Origin: Saccharomycopsis phalli
Lineage: Eukaryota; Ascomycota; Saccharomycetes; Ascoideales; Saccharomycopsidaceae
NCBI GenBank assembly: GCA_020342235.1
Contig: CP073212.1
Span: 1,054,001 to 1,118,000 of the forward strand
Direction: 5' to 3'
Length of the DNA: 64,000 bases
Shown: piece by piece, positions 31,345 through 41,764 of the stretch
Layout of the letters: each line of letters starts with the position of its first letter
How positions within the stretch are numbered: the stretch's first letter is position 1
Made by a program: the position numbers and the translations under genes
Notes under the pieces: model-generated
Told to the model about the DNA's origin: nothing
Databases searched by the model: none
What the model saw: only the letters and a program-made list of their open reading frames with translations

Positions 31345-32973
31345 TCAAGCCTCCCTCTTTTTCAACAATCCATCGATAAGCTTCATCAACTCAATGACCT
31401 TTTCATCTTGCCCTCTTCTGCAAGCAACTTGCACACTCGCATACCCACCATGTGTCTCAACTGGATCATAGTTGCTCCAAACAAACTCCTCCGCGTCATT
31501 ACGAGACTCAAATCCTTCATCCCTTTGATCTATTTCAGAATCTGCCCGGGTCACCGGCATGGTTCCCACAGAATAGTCCAACGCATTAAACACAGCAGTG
31601 TATCCTACATAATTACCAAATTTTCCCAATGGACTTCCTGCAAAAGGACTAGCCGGCAAGATGATTGCGTCAATTGGCTTCCCTGTTTTGCTGACATTTC
31701 TTGTCGCCATCCAACGGTCCAAGAACTTTTTGCAAACCTGATTTCGCTGCGTGTGCAAGTCCCAAAGAGTGCTAGCATCGATTCCTTGGCTATTTTCGTA
31801 TGGCTTCATGTATGAAAATAATGGCTCCTGTGTGGCATTGGTCACTTCAAGGACGTGTTTTCCTCCGTCGGCAAGAAAGAATTTACCAACAAGAGCAGCA
31901 AGCTCAGCATGCTCGGCAGGATTCCAAGGCAAAATCTCGTGTCCTGCATTCTCTAGCGTCTGCTTGACAATATTTATAGCTCGTACTATCGGCGGAGTTG
32001 GCCTGATATAACCATCGTCAAGGAGAATTGCAAACGTCAATTTCTGGTCCAATTTGGGTGGCTTCCACGGCTGGAAACTCGTCCGAGGATCTCTTTCAGA
32101 GGGGTCGGCGTTGGCCATTGTCTTGAGATAGAATTCTACGGAATCTAAGCTGTGACACAACGGCCCATTAACGGAGTTGACAGACTCTAATCCAGGAAGA
32201 CCAGACCGGGTTCCATAAGTGGGAAATCGCCCAAAAGTCGGCCTTAGGCAGTACAATCCTTGGAAACTACCAGGGATCCTGATTGAGCCGCCAATATCAG
32301 ATCCGATTTCAATGACACTTCCCTGCAAAGCAGCTTGGGCAGCACCTCCACCCGAGCTTCCTCCCGATGAAAGAAGACGATTGTATGGGTTTGTCGTTGG
32401 TCCATAGACATGATTAATTGTCTCTGGCAACATCATGGCAACAGGAACATTTGTTTTGCAGTAGAAAACCGCACCCAAGTCTCTGAGAATTTCGGTAATC
32501 ACTGATTCTGTTTTAAAGTACTCTGGGTTGAAGCACCAGTCCACGAAACCTACGGTGGAGGCTTGCCCGATAATGTTGATGTTATCTTTTAATGAGATTG
32601 GAATCCCGTGTAATGGTCCCTTGAGCTTCCCGTGCTTCTCATAATACTCGTCCAACTGCTTGGCTTGTAGTAAGGCATCTTGGTAAAATATCTCGGACAA
32701 GCAGTTTGTAAGTTGGTGGGCGATTTGCGAACGGTGGCAGAAGGCATTTACCACTTTATATGACGACCATTGTTTACTCTCTATGGCTTTGAAGAGTTGC
32801 TTTGCGTTTGATTCTGTGATTTCTATTTCCTCTGGGGTCAAATACTGCAAAGGGAACCTGAGCACGTCCTTGGAGGTGGGGAGTTTGGACTTGTCAATGA
32901 GCCATTTTGTGATCAAGTTGGAGTCTCTTTTTTTACGTTTTTGTTCGGCAATTTGATTATATGACATGGACAT
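31345..32973 (-). CDS. Amidase-signature (AS) family amidase
   Basis: 542 residues from the first in-frame ATG (32973). The Ser-cisSer-Lys triad of the amidase-signature family is visible: Lys in LHGIPISLKDNINI, cis-Ser in the glycine/serine-rich SSGGSSGGGAAQAA and the nucleophile Ser in GSDIGGSIRIPGS. The N-terminal YNQIAEQKRKKRDSNL pattern and the GPLCHSLDSVEFYLKTM segment are typical of fungal acetamidase/Amd2-like enzymes, which hydrolyse small amides to acid and ammonia. No signal peptide; probably cytosolic. It is divergent from a Fen2/Vht1-type transporter 511 bp away, which suggests paired uptake and hydrolysis of one compound. Substrate unknown. Confidence 0.9.
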   Translation of the reverse strand: MSMSYNQIAEQKRKKRDSNLITKWLIDKSKLPTSKDVLRFPLQYLTPEEIEITESNAKQLFKAIESKQWSSYKVVNAFCHRSQIAHQLTNCLSEIFYQDALLQAKQLDEYYEKHGKLKGPLHGIPISLKDNINIIGQASTVGFVDWCFNPEYFKTESVITEILRDLGAVFYCKTNVPVAMMLPETINHVYGPTTNPYNRLLSSGGSSGGGAAQAALQGSVIEIGSDIGGSIRIPGSFQGLYCLRPTFGRFPTYGTRSGLPGLESVNSVNGPLCHSLDSVEFYLKTMANADPSERDPRTSFQPWKPPKLDQKLTFAILLDDGYIRPTPPIVRAINIVKQTLENAGHEILPWNPAEHAELAALVGKFFLADGGKHVLEVTNATQEPLFSYMKPYENSQGIDASTLWDLHTQRNQVCKKFLDRWMATRNVSKTGKPIDAIILPASPFAGSPLGKFGNYVGYTAVFNALDYSVGTMPVTRADSEIDQRDEGFESRNDAEEFVWSNYDPVETHGGYASVQVACRRGQDEKVIELMKLIDGLLKKREA

Positions 32974-33484
32974 GGGGTAGAGAAGTTCTAAAGATGTGAG
33001 GAGTAAGGGGTACAATAACAGGGATTGGAGATGGGTGTTTCATAATTGTGTGCAAGAGAGAATTAAATTAGGTTAATTAGATTGGCTTAATATGGCAAAC
33101 TGTCAATATCTAGATTCAATGAGACCAATACCAACGGTACAATGAATGACGGTGAATGAATAAATGAGTAAAGATGAGCAAGTAAAGATAAAAAAATAAA
33201 TATAAAAATGAACAAGTAAATAACAAGATAAATAAACAAGTAAATAGCAAAATAAATAATAAGTGAATACTTGATACGGCTCACATCCCCACTTGACCTT
33301 GCATTATGTGCACCGACCTATCAAAATGATAAGCGAGGAATTGATGCACCAATTTTTCTCCATCAGTCCAATATAAATAGGCTCCTATTTCATAATTGTA
33401 CATCACTCTCGTTGCAAATTGCTTCCAATTTGAATTCTCCAACAAAAATACCTTGCTTGAATTGCAATTGAGGTGCTTCCTAAT
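32974..33484. promoter_or_regulatory. Divergent intergenic region between amidase and transporter
   Basis: About 510 bp. The centre (33140-33270) is low-complexity AAATAAATAA/AAGTAAAT sequence, likely nucleosome-poor. TATAAATA is at about 33372-33379, some 110 bp upstream of the transporter start. No GATA cluster or other known operator is obvious. Confidence 0.4.
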
Positions 33485-34903
33485 ATGCCCTACAAATTGG
33501 GCCGTGTTTCCATACGCAAACTTGCTCATTTTGTATGGGGTACTCCTCCAAAAGACCGCCAGGAGGCAAAGCTCCTTGTGAAAATTGACTGGCTAGTGCT
33601 TTCCTATGTATGCTTGAACTACTGGATCAACTATGTAGACAGATCAAACTTTGCCAATGCCTATGTTTCTGGGATGCAAGAGGAGTTGAAAATGAAAGGA
33701 TTCGAGTTCAACACGGTGAATACATGTTTCACAGTGGGATATATTGCTGGGATGATCCCAAATAATATAGCATTGCTCAAATTCATACCCCGTTACTGGC
33801 TTTCTTTTTGTTGCTTTGCATGGGCCATGTTGACGCTTGGAATGTACAAAGTATCTGACTACAGGCAAATGTGTGTGATCCGGTTCTTCCAGGCGGTGTT
33901 TGAGTCTTCTACGTTCAGTGGGACACACTTTATTCTTGGAAACTGGTACAAGGAAGCCGAATTGACAAAACGCTCGGCAATTTTCACTTCCTCCGGGCTA
34001 GTGGGGAGTATCTTCTCTGGGTTTATGCAAGCGGCCATTCACAGCCACATGGATGGAAAAAACGGGCTAAGTGGGTGGAGGTGGCTATTTATTATTGATT
34101 TTCTCATTACACTCCCCATTTGCTTGTATGGGTTCCTCTGTTTCCCCGACGTTCCTGAAAAGTGTACGTCGCGCTTCTTTTCTTCCCAAGAAAAGCTTCT
34201 AGCTCGTACTCGATTGCCATCCAGACCAAGCACCAAGCTCGATTGGTCGATTGTAAAACGTGTGCTTGGAAAATGGCACTGGTGGGCGTTTGTGCTCTTG
34301 TGGGTTTTTGGAGGTGAGAACGAGTCCTACGTGACCAACTCGCTCTTTTCATTGTGGCTCAAGCATGCTGGATACAGTGTTTCACAGCGAAACAACTATC
34401 CACTTGGAATTTATGCCGTTGGAATTGCATCCACGTTTCTCACCAGTTTATACGTAGATTATACCGGATCAAAGCACCACTGGCATGTAGCCGTGTGGAT
34501 CACCGTTGTGCTATTAATATCTACAATACTTTTACTTTGCAGGCCGCTTGACGATCTGTTTGTGTTTGCGGCCCATTACTTGTCTGGTGTTTCTTTCTCA
34601 GGACAGGCAACGTATTTTGCCTGGTGCAATGTCGTATGTTATGATGATCTTGAGAAACGTGCTGTGATCTTGGCTTCAATGAACATGTTTTCGTCTGTGG
34701 TGAATGCTTGGTGGCCGTTGTTGTTTTACAAAGCCAGTGACGTTCCGATGTTTAGAAAGGGCTGTTTTGCGATGCTAGCTACCATATTTGCTACGCTATT
34801 TACTGCGGTGGTTATCCAGTTTCTTTACTCAAGAGATGGACATGTGAAGGAGCATGATGGGGAGAGTAAGAGTGGGTCAGTAGGTGGATTTGATGGCAGT
34901 TGA
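33485..34903 (+). CDS. MFS anion:cation symporter (Fen2/Vht1/Seo1-like vitamin or allantoate-type transporter)
   Basis: 472 residues, about 12 membrane segments. Family features: WLVLSYVCLNYWINYVDRSNFANAYVSGMQEEL in TM1 and the first loop, RFFQAVFESSTFSGTHFILGNWYKEAELTKRSAIF around TM4-5, and the Fen2/Seo1-type NYPLGIYAVGI, AHYLSGVSFSGQATYFAW and ASMNMFSSVVNAWWPLLFY in the second half. Relatives carry pantothenate, biotin, allantoate or related anions with protons at the plasma membrane; the substrate cannot be chosen by eye. The start at 33485 (MPYKLGRVS) is the first ATG of the frame. The divergent neighbour is an amidase. Confidence 0.85.
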   Translation: MPYKLGRVSIRKLAHFVWGTPPKDRQEAKLLVKIDWLVLSYVCLNYWINYVDRSNFANAYVSGMQEELKMKGFEFNTVNTCFTVGYIAGMIPNNIALLKFIPRYWLSFCCFAWAMLTLGMYKVSDYRQMCVIRFFQAVFESSTFSGTHFILGNWYKEAELTKRSAIFTSSGLVGSIFSGFMQAAIHSHMDGKNGLSGWRWLFIIDFLITLPICLYGFLCFPDVPEKCTSRFFSSQEKLLARTRLPSRPSTKLDWSIVKRVLGKWHWWAFVLLWVFGGENESYVTNSLFSLWLKHAGYSVSQRNNYPLGIYAVGIASTFLTSLYVDYTGSKHHWHVAVWITVVLLISTILLLCRPLDDLFVFAAHYLSGVSFSGQATYFAWCNVVCYDDLEKRAVILASMNMFSSVVNAWWPLLFYKASDVPMFRKGCFAMLATIFATLFTAVVIQFLYSRDGHVKEHDGESKSGSVGGFDGS

Positions 34904-35801
34904 GTAGGTGTATCAGATTAATGATTAGATGAAGTGTGATTATTTATAAAGTTGGAATGTAGTGACATTGGTCTGCAAATGAGGAGTCTTTGAAATAGTT
35001 GACTAGAGCAGGTATAGCCTTGATGATGATAAATGATGATAATTTAGAAATAATGACAATATCATATTGACACTATCAGAATAGTGCAAGGTCATGTTTT
35101 TAAACAATTGAATTCCATTTTCTTGTCTTCAAGCCATTTTGATTAGACTATGATGTTAGAGAAACGCAAAATACAATGTTGGTGCTAGAGGGTTGGCATA
35201 TGTACTCAAGGATCTAACCTATTCATTGGTCAAATGGCTTACGGGTCAGTACTATGTAAATATAGTATATTGATGAAACTAGTTTTATTGGGTACTAGAT
35301 TTAGATAATTTAAAACTCTGTTTTTAAACAAGCGTGGTTAGCCACAGACTTGTTTATACAATACTTGTAAAAAGCTGTAGGAGAGTATAACCCCGAGGAA
35401 TATTCTTTGGCATGAATTGTCGAGAAAAGAGTTTTATACAGAGAATGATGAAATTTGAATGAATTCAAGAGGGATATAGAGGTATGAATAAAGACTATAT
35501 TGATGACTGTACGATTCAATACTCTGCTGTAAGATTAACACTCTGTTATACGATTAACATTCTGCTATTCAATACTCTACTGTAATATACAATATTCCTC
35601 TATATGATTCAACACCACTATAATCAACACAAATATATTCAACACTACTGTAATATTAAATACTCTACTATATTCAACACTTCTATAATATTCAACACAA
35701 CTATATTCAACACTCTATACGATTCAACACAACTATAATATCCAACACTCAACGCCCCAACTCAACAACCCAACTCAACAACCCAACTCAAACCACAATA
35801 C
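34904..35801. other. Convergent intergenic region with degenerate repeat
   Basis: Lies between the stops of the transporter and MET12. The right part (about 35515-35795) is a degenerate array of ATATTCAACACTACT-like units ending in CAACTCAACAACC repeats, directly beyond the MET12 stop. No gene seen. Confidence 0.5.
35515..35795. repeat. Degenerate minisatellite downstream of MET12
   Basis: Many imperfect units built on TATTCAACACTNCTATAA, ending with two perfect CAACCCAACTCAA units. Confidence 0.8.
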
Positions 35802-37664
35802 TTACCTCAAAATATCCCAAAGGGCATCCTCATTTTGAAAGTCATTGTGAAACACCGTCACCAAGTAATACGTCTCACGGACCCTGTTCAACAACTTGTA
35901 TGCCGTGTCCAAAGCAGCATCACCAGTCTTGTTGCGCAACAAGTACAAATTGGCCCACTCGCTCAAGATCTTAAACGCATCCTCGTTCCACGCCTTGAAC
36001 GACTGTTCCTCGATGATTGTCGTCTGGACAATTTCCTTGTTTGGAAACACGCCCCAGGTGACTGCACTGGTGCGTACGTTGGGGCAGATGTTTGTGAAAA
36101 ACTCGCCCTTGGATCCACCCACATAGTAGCTGAGCTCGTTCAACTTGGACTCCTCGCCGGATTGCGTTTGATTATACAGGTCAATCTTCAGCTTGAGGCC
36201 AGACCAGTCGGCAACGGGGATCAACAACTCAACATATGATTTCTGGTAGAGGTACCCGTTTTTCGGGCCCCAGCCAAAGATACTGTCACTGGACTTGCAG
36301 CCGTTGATTGCTGGTTGCGACGAAAGCGTGAGCCAGTTTTTCGAATTAATGTCAATGAGCTCCTCTTGGATAAGTAACGTCTCGGCGCTGATTTCCAAGT
36401 CCGAGAACGGCAAGGCTGGGATCTTTTTCACCAAGTAGTCAATGAACAATTGGGCAATGTCCAGGACTGACTGAGGAGCGGGCCAGAGCTCGAGCGGGTC
36501 GTTTATACCCGATGGGATCTTGATTGACGGGCCATAGCCGTCGATTTCGCCATATGCCGGCGATCGGGAGTCTCCAAAACGTCCGTTTGGATACTCGTCC
36601 CAGGTTGCTTCCTTGCCCAAGGCTCCGATTCCAGAGGAGATGGTGAGAATCTCCTTTTTCGAGTACTTTGTGTCCTTGAGCTTCTGGACGTTGCTGTTGT
36701 CGGACACAATCGCGTTGGTGAGCAGCACCGGTTCGTCAAAAACAAGATCGCCTGACAACAACGGCGACTGGGCCACGAGTTTGGCGACAGAGGTCTCCAA
36801 ATTGAGAGTATAGAAGTGGAATCCATGGACCCTTGATTGGGACTTTGCACAGAGCTCAGAGACAAGGTCGTTGAGGAACTGGAGCCCGATTTCCTTGACT
36901 TTCTTGTCATCGGCCTGGACCGAAACCGGGAACTTGGCCAATAAGGAGCGGGGAATCGACACGTGGGAGAGCTTGGAGACCCGCTGGAACAACTGGTAGT
37001 TGTTGATGGGGATGATTCCCGGGATGAGTGGCACGTCTTTCAAGGCTTCAATCGACATGAGCCGGCGTTCAAAAGCCAAGTACTGCGCAACGTCAAAGAA
37101 CAATTGCGTGACAATAAAGTCGGCACCGGCCTCGACCTTCTCAACCAAGTAGGGGATATCCTTTTCAAAGTCCTGCTGGCCGTCATACAGCCCTTCGACG
37201 TGACCATCTGGATATGCGGCTACCCCGATGGAAAAGTAATCTCCCGAGACTTTTCTTATATATCTGACCAACTCAACAGCATGGCTGAACTCCGACGTGC
37301 CCTGGGAGGTCTCTTCCCGCGGCGGATCGCCTCTGAGAGCAAGAATGTTCCGGATACCAGCACGCTTTGCCGAGTCAAGTGCGGCGTCGATTCGCGCTCG
37401 GGAGGTGTTTGTACACGTAAGGTGCAAGCAGACGTTTAAATTGAACTGCTGCAGACAGTACTGAGCGAGTTCTAGCGACTTTTCCGCAGTAGATCCGCCA
37501 GCTCCCCAGGTGATGCTGACAAAGAGGGGGTTCAACACCGAGAGACGCTCGATTCTCGCGAGTAAATTTTTCAAGCCGCTGTCTGTCTTTGGAGGGAAGA
37601 ATTCCAAGGAAATGAAGGACTCATTGTCCTTGAGGCTCTTGATTTTTTCGTGGATCTTGGACAT
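35802..37664 (-). CDS. MET12: Methylenetetrahydrofolate reductase (Met12-type)
   Basis: 620 residues. MTHFR reduces 5,10-methylene-THF to 5-methyl-THF for methionine synthesis. The N-terminal catalytic TIM barrel is clear: SFISLEFFPPKTDSGL with the catalytic Glu, ITWGAGGSTAEKSLELA, CLHLTCTN, IRNILALRGDPPRE, FSIGVAAYPDGH, EAGADFIVTQLFFD and GFHFYTLNLE. The C-terminal regulatory domain is nearly identical to Met12 in ATWDEYPNGRFGDSRSPAYGEIDGYGPSIK and FGWGPKNGYLYQK. It matches Met12 more than Met13. The start MSKIHEKIKSL at 37664 matches the family; an ATG at 37694 is an alternative. Confidence 0.95.
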   Translation of the reverse strand: MSKIHEKIKSLKDNESFISLEFFPPKTDSGLKNLLARIERLSVLNPLFVSITWGAGGSTAEKSLELAQYCLQQFNLNVCLHLTCTNTSRARIDAALDSAKRAGIRNILALRGDPPREETSQGTSEFSHAVELVRYIRKVSGDYFSIGVAAYPDGHVEGLYDGQQDFEKDIPYLVEKVEAGADFIVTQLFFDVAQYLAFERRLMSIEALKDVPLIPGIIPINNYQLFQRVSKLSHVSIPRSLLAKFPVSVQADDKKVKEIGLQFLNDLVSELCAKSQSRVHGFHFYTLNLETSVAKLVAQSPLLSGDLVFDEPVLLTNAIVSDNSNVQKLKDTKYSKKEILTISSGIGALGKEATWDEYPNGRFGDSRSPAYGEIDGYGPSIKIPSGINDPLELWPAPQSVLDIAQLFIDYLVKKIPALPFSDLEISAETLLIQEELIDINSKNWLTLSSQPAINGCKSSDSIFGWGPKNGYLYQKSYVELLIPVADWSGLKLKIDLYNQTQSGEESKLNELSYYVGGSKGEFFTNICPNVRTSAVTWGVFPNKEIVQTTIIEEQSFKAWNEDAFKILSEWANLYLLRNKTGDAALDTAYKLLNRVRETYYLVTVFHNDFQNEDALWDILR

Positions 37665-38434
37665 GTTTGAAGGGCGGGGGAAAATATTTGCCATGCACAA
37701 ATTGCGAGATGCAATGTGCAATGAGATGACGAATCCAGGGCTGAGTCACGGGTCATGAGGAATGAGGAATGAGGAATGAGGATATTGAGGTGGATAGATT
37801 GAATAATAGATAGTAGACTGGATAATAGATATAGATTGGACAATGAGGATATTTAGGTAAAAGGGTTGTGAATATTTGAATATGTGAGTATTGTGGTGGA
37901 ATATTTCATGTAGAATATTTCGTGAAATGGGTTGTGTAAATATTCATATTGAATATTTCATGTGTATATTCATGGTGTATATTGTTATGTAAAATATTTC
38001 ATAACATTGTGTGAAATACTCCTATGCCTTGAAATATTTCATATAGCATCATGTAAAATCATCTCACATACAATGCAAAATGTCCGACATCTACCATGTC
38101 CCATAATACGCACGTCATTATTTTGCCCAAAGTTTATCATGCTCAGATCTCCCATTGAATACACCAAGAGCGGTATTGACCATCTATTTTACACACCATC
38201 TTATTCCGCATTTGGACATGGTGTCTATTCAACTGACATACATTGACTGGATAAGAAACTGAAGCAAGACGAGATGTTCACGCTAGATAGATTTGATGTG
38301 AAACTACGATACAATGTAATGAAGAAAAGGTGGACCCTTTATTTTTGTGGCTTATATTTTCCTTGAATTCCGTTTGGAGAATCTGGACTTTTCTTTTTAA
38401 TTTTCATTTCCTGTCTGGCTTTTTTAAAATAGTT

Positions 38435-38488
38435 AAGCAAGTATATTCTAGCTATTTTGCCAACTCGTATCCTAGTTAATATACTACA
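38435..38488 (+). repeat. Dispersed TATCCTAGT-core repeat, copy 4
   Basis: AAGCAAGTATATTCTAGC, then TATTTTGCCAACTCGTATCC and TAGTTAATATACTACA, is closest to the consensus. CTCTAGTCTAGCCTTGACA follows, as in the extended part of copy 1. It ends only about 50 bp before SINE-like copy C. Confidence 0.65.
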
Positions 38489-38537
38489 CAATATGTAAAG
38501 ATGTTGGTGTTGGAATTCTCTAGTCTAGCCTTGACAT

Positions 38538-38800
38538 GGTGTAATAGTAATAGTAATAATAATAATAGTAATAATAATAATATTTATTTTTGTATTCAGC
38601 TATATATCGTCTCTGGTATACGGTTATTTGACAAATATATCGTCACTCAGGAACATCAGGCACCATTGCTGTTGAAGAAAACCCTTTGTCAACCCTCACC
38701 TGGTTGCTTGGGATTAAAAACTTCAATGGGGGCAGTTATATTGTTGGTACTTAGTGCTTGTATTGATTGTGTAAGAAGCCTGGTCACTCTTGTTGTCGAA
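38538..38800 (-). mobile_element. SINE-like repeat family, copy C
   Basis: Begins on the + strand with a (TAA)n/(TAG)n tract, then TATTTATTTTTGTATTC as in copy A. It contains TTGAAGAAAACCC...GGATTAAAAACTTCAA, corresponding to the TCGAAAG/CTTTCGA hairpin of copy B. It ends TTGTGTAAGAAGCCTGGTC as in copy A. No clear target-site duplication, so it is probably older than copy B. The open frame across it (38501-38812) is fortuitous. Confidence 0.65.
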
Positions 38801-38912
38801 TGTGACCACTGAATCTCATCATGTGTTGGAGGAATCATATTCCAACACGTTCTGGTAGAACTCAAGGAGCTTGTGGACGGATTTTGTAATAGTAATACGG
38901 TTACCAGTTGAC

Positions 38913-39005
38913 ATGGCTAAATGTCATGACTAAATTGGCATGACTAAATTGGCAGGGGCTAAGCTGTCATTAACCAAATTGACATGGCCTAAATTAGCAT
39001 GACTA
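38913..39005. repeat. Degenerate 17-bp array
   Basis: Five or so units related to CATGACTAAATTGG, with insertions between them. Confidence 0.65.
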
Positions 39006-40045
39006 AATTGATGAGTTACTCCAACTACACAACTCTCCTCCAAGTCCCATACTCTATATAAACTGGCGAAAATTACTTGGCTCCCAGGATATAACAATCA
39101 CGTCTCTTCTCGTTTCCCAAACAGCAATTACTAGTACAGGTATATATTGTTAGTCTGCCAGTATTATCAGTGAGTATCATGAACCAGTATCACCAGTACC
39201 ATCTAGATCATCTAAATCACCCGTATATCTACATCAGGAAATCTAACCACCCGCATCTATATCATCAGACTAAACTGCAAGTGCCCAGGAAAATTTCATA
39301 AAATTTCTTCACTCAGCTCCTAAAACACTCAAACATTCATACAACCCAGTCAATCTACACAGACCACTATATACCCACTCCACCCCCTTCACACCACTCA
39401 CAAACCAACCACATCACTACAAAACGTCTTGCTAAGATGCCGAGTCATTGAAAATGTCTCGTTTGGCTTATCAGCTTGAGTACTCACGGCAAAGTGCCGC
39501 ATGGGTCCGAGAAATTTTCATAGGGCCTGCCTTGCCTTGCAGCAAAAGGTCGAATATAAGCAAAAGCAATCCTCCTCGAAAGAAACAAACTTTTGAGGCT
39601 ATTGGTTTCTGGAATCAAACAGACTGGTTATATTAATACATTTCCCGATAATCCACAAAACTGGACATTTACAAATCAGCACAGTCCTAGCGAAATTTTC
39701 CGCCACAAAAATTTCGATTACAAATTTTCAAAAACATCTCAATTGTTTACTGATATCACTAGCGATATCTCTGTTATTGGTCTCAATCTCGGCCGCCGGT
39801 ATTTGTTCTGTTGCTGATATCATACTCTCTGGTATCAGAACATACTTCCCATCAATCTCGCGGCGTTTCCAAGATTCCTCTCGTGCACTTGACATACTTC
39901 ACTCGACAAATTAGTCTCTTCTACTTTGTCGTATCTATCAAGCCACCCTAACAGCAGCCAATCCAAGACTGATAAAAAAAAAAGGTTGCGCTTTTTTTTC
40001 TTATAGCCCTATAATTTTTTTTTTTTCTCTCATCTACCTTTCCCT

Positions 40046-41764
40046 ATGCCTGTCACGTCCAAGTACGACGACGACTTCATCCCGGGGACCGTCAACCTCG
40101 TGACTTCGGAGTTGGACTCGGAGTCCAGCAAGAGTGACGGCAACAAGATCAAGACCCGAAATGGCATTATTCTCATGCCTCAGCCATCGGACTCGCCAAA
40201 CGACCCATTGAACTGGGGCTGGGTGCGTAAGTTTGCCCATTTTATTGTGGTGATTTTCGTCACAGGGTTTACTGGAGCCACGGCAAACGATGCAGGGGCC
40301 ACCCAGGACTCGCTAAACCAGTTGTATGGCATTTCGTACGCCTCGATGAACACAGGAGCTGGGGTGTTGTTCATTGGGATTGCAGTAGCGTCACTTGTTC
40401 TTGCGCCTACTGCATCGATCTGGGGCCGGAAGTGCTCGTACATTGTGTCGATGGTTATGGGATTGATTGGCTCTGTGTGGTTTGGGTTTCTGAGAAACAC
40501 CGGCGACACGATCTGGTCGCAGTTGTTTGTGGGTATTTCCGAGGCCTGTGCCGAGTCGTTGGTGCAACTCTCGATCTCGGACATTTACTTCCAGCACCAG
40601 CTTGGGCTGAGATTGACGTTGTATATCTTATCGACGTCTGTGGGCACGTACCTTGGGCCGTTGGTAGCCGGTTTCATTACTGGGGTGAGCGAGAATTCGT
40701 TCCGGTGGGTAGGCTGGGCCGCAGCTATTATATATGGGGTGCTTATCATTGTGTTTTTGTTCTTGTTTGAGGAGTCTTACTTTGACCGTGCGCGGGTGCT
40801 TGGCCAGATTAGCCATCCAAAGGAAGAGGCTGAGAAGGAGAAGGAAAAGGAGAAGGAAAAGGAGAAGGAAAAGCAGGATGACAACGTGTTGGCGTCGCAA
40901 AACTCCAACGTGTCGCGGTTCTCCAACGTGTCGCACTTTTCCAACGTATCAAACGTCTCCATCGTCGATGCCGGCAAGTCTGATCCTCCACGAACCTACT
41001 GGCAGAGAATCCGGCCCATCACACCAGCCACCAACATCAAGGGCTGGGGAGTGAAACAGTACCTCCAGCAGGTCAAGATGATCTTCCGTGTGTTTATGTT
41101 TCCTCCAGTGATCTTGTCTGGCCTCATGTGGGGCGCCCAGGACGCGTTCTTGACGTTTTACCTTACCACTGAAGATGACAACTATCACGACGCTCCATGG
41201 AACTACTCCAATGCCGGTGTCGCCATCATGAACGTGCCGTGTCTCATTGGAGCCGCCATCGGCTGTTTTTACGCCGGAACATTGTCCGACTGGTTCGTGA
41301 TCCAGATGGCCAAGCGCAACAAGGGCATCATGGAGGCAGAGTTCCGGCTCTGGTTCATCTTCCTTGCGGCGATCATCAGCCCGGCAGGGTTTCTTATTTT
41401 TGGGATTGGCACTGGCAAGGGCTTTGGCTGGCAAAAGACGTACGTGGGTCTTGGGTTCATTGGCTTTGGCTGGGGTTGTGCCGGCGACATTTCCATGAGC
41501 TACTTGATGGACGCGTATCCAGAGATGGTCATTGAGGGAATGGTGGGGGTTGCTGTCATCAACAACTTGATTGGATGTGTGTTTACCTTTGCCTGTTCGC
41601 CTTGGTTGGATGCCATGGGCACCACAAACACTTATATTGTCTTGGCGGTGGTGAACTTTTTGATTATGATGTTGTGTTTGCCCATGATTATCTATGGCAA
41701 GCGTTGTCGCGCGTGGACAAAGAACGGGTACTTGGAGTTTTTGAGAATCAGAGACGAGATATGA
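40046..41764 (+). CDS. MFS transporter, DHA1 family (Hol1-like)
   Basis: 572 residues, 12 predicted membrane segments. The N-terminal signature QPSDSPNDPLNW precedes TM1, as in Hol1 and related DHA1 antiporters of fungi. VLAPTASIWGRKCSYIVSMV carries the loop 2-3 MFS motif (xxxGRK). The long central cytosolic loop has a Lys/Glu alternating run (EKEKEKEKEK, about 40830-40875) and a SNVS repeat (about 40900-40965), both slippage-prone. The second half has FYAGTLSDWFVIQMAKRNKGIMEAEFRLW, the repeated family motif. S. cerevisiae Hol1 imports polyamines; whether this one does is not shown. A poly-T/CT tract lies directly upstream. Confidence 0.87.
   Translation: MPVTSKYDDDFIPGTVNLVTSELDSESSKSDGNKIKTRNGIILMPQPSDSPNDPLNWGWVRKFAHFIVVIFVTGFTGATANDAGATQDSLNQLYGISYASMNTGAGVLFIGIAVASLVLAPTASIWGRKCSYIVSMVMGLIGSVWFGFLRNTGDTIWSQLFVGISEACAESLVQLSISDIYFQHQLGLRLTLYILSTSVGTYLGPLVAGFITGVSENSFRWVGWAAAIIYGVLIIVFLFLFEESYFDRARVLGQISHPKEEAEKEKEKEKEKEKEKQDDNVLASQNSNVSRFSNVSHFSNVSNVSIVDAGKSDPPRTYWQRIRPITPATNIKGWGVKQYLQQVKMIFRVFMFPPVILSGLMWGAQDAFLTFYLTTEDDNYHDAPWNYSNAGVAIMNVPCLIGAAIGCFYAGTLSDWFVIQMAKRNKGIMEAEFRLWFIFLAAIISPAGFLIFGIGTGKGFGWQKTYVGLGFIGFGWGCAGDISMSYLMDAYPEMVIEGMVGVAVINNLIGCVFTFACSPWLDAMGTTNTYIVLAVVNFLIMMLCLPMIIYGKRCRAWTKNGYLEFLRIRDEI

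Larger units (their letters stand above)
37665..40045. other. 2.4-kb gene-poor interval with repeats
   Basis: Contains four GAGGAAT units (37756-37782), ATATTTCAT-rich sequence (37880-38050), dispersed-repeat copy 4 (38435-38488), SINE-like copy C (38538-38800), a degenerate TGACTAAATTGGCA array (38913-39005), a CTCTATATAAACTGG TATA-like element (39051-39065) and poly-T tracts just before the Hol1-like gene. A frame at 39454-39636 is too short and unmatched to call. Confidence 0.45.

Noticed and set aside
35797-35807. ATACTTACCT, identical to the 5' end of U1 snRNA
   Set aside because: It overlaps the stop codon of MET12 and nothing around it resembles the rest of U1.
39454-39636. Short open frame upstream of the Hol1-like gene, considered as a regulatory upstream frame or small gene
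   Set aside because: It lies about 400 bp before the start codon, beyond poly-T and TATA-like sequence, and has no recognisable product. The short frame MPSH before it lacks the Pro-Ser-stop end described for the S. cerevisiae HOL1 leader.
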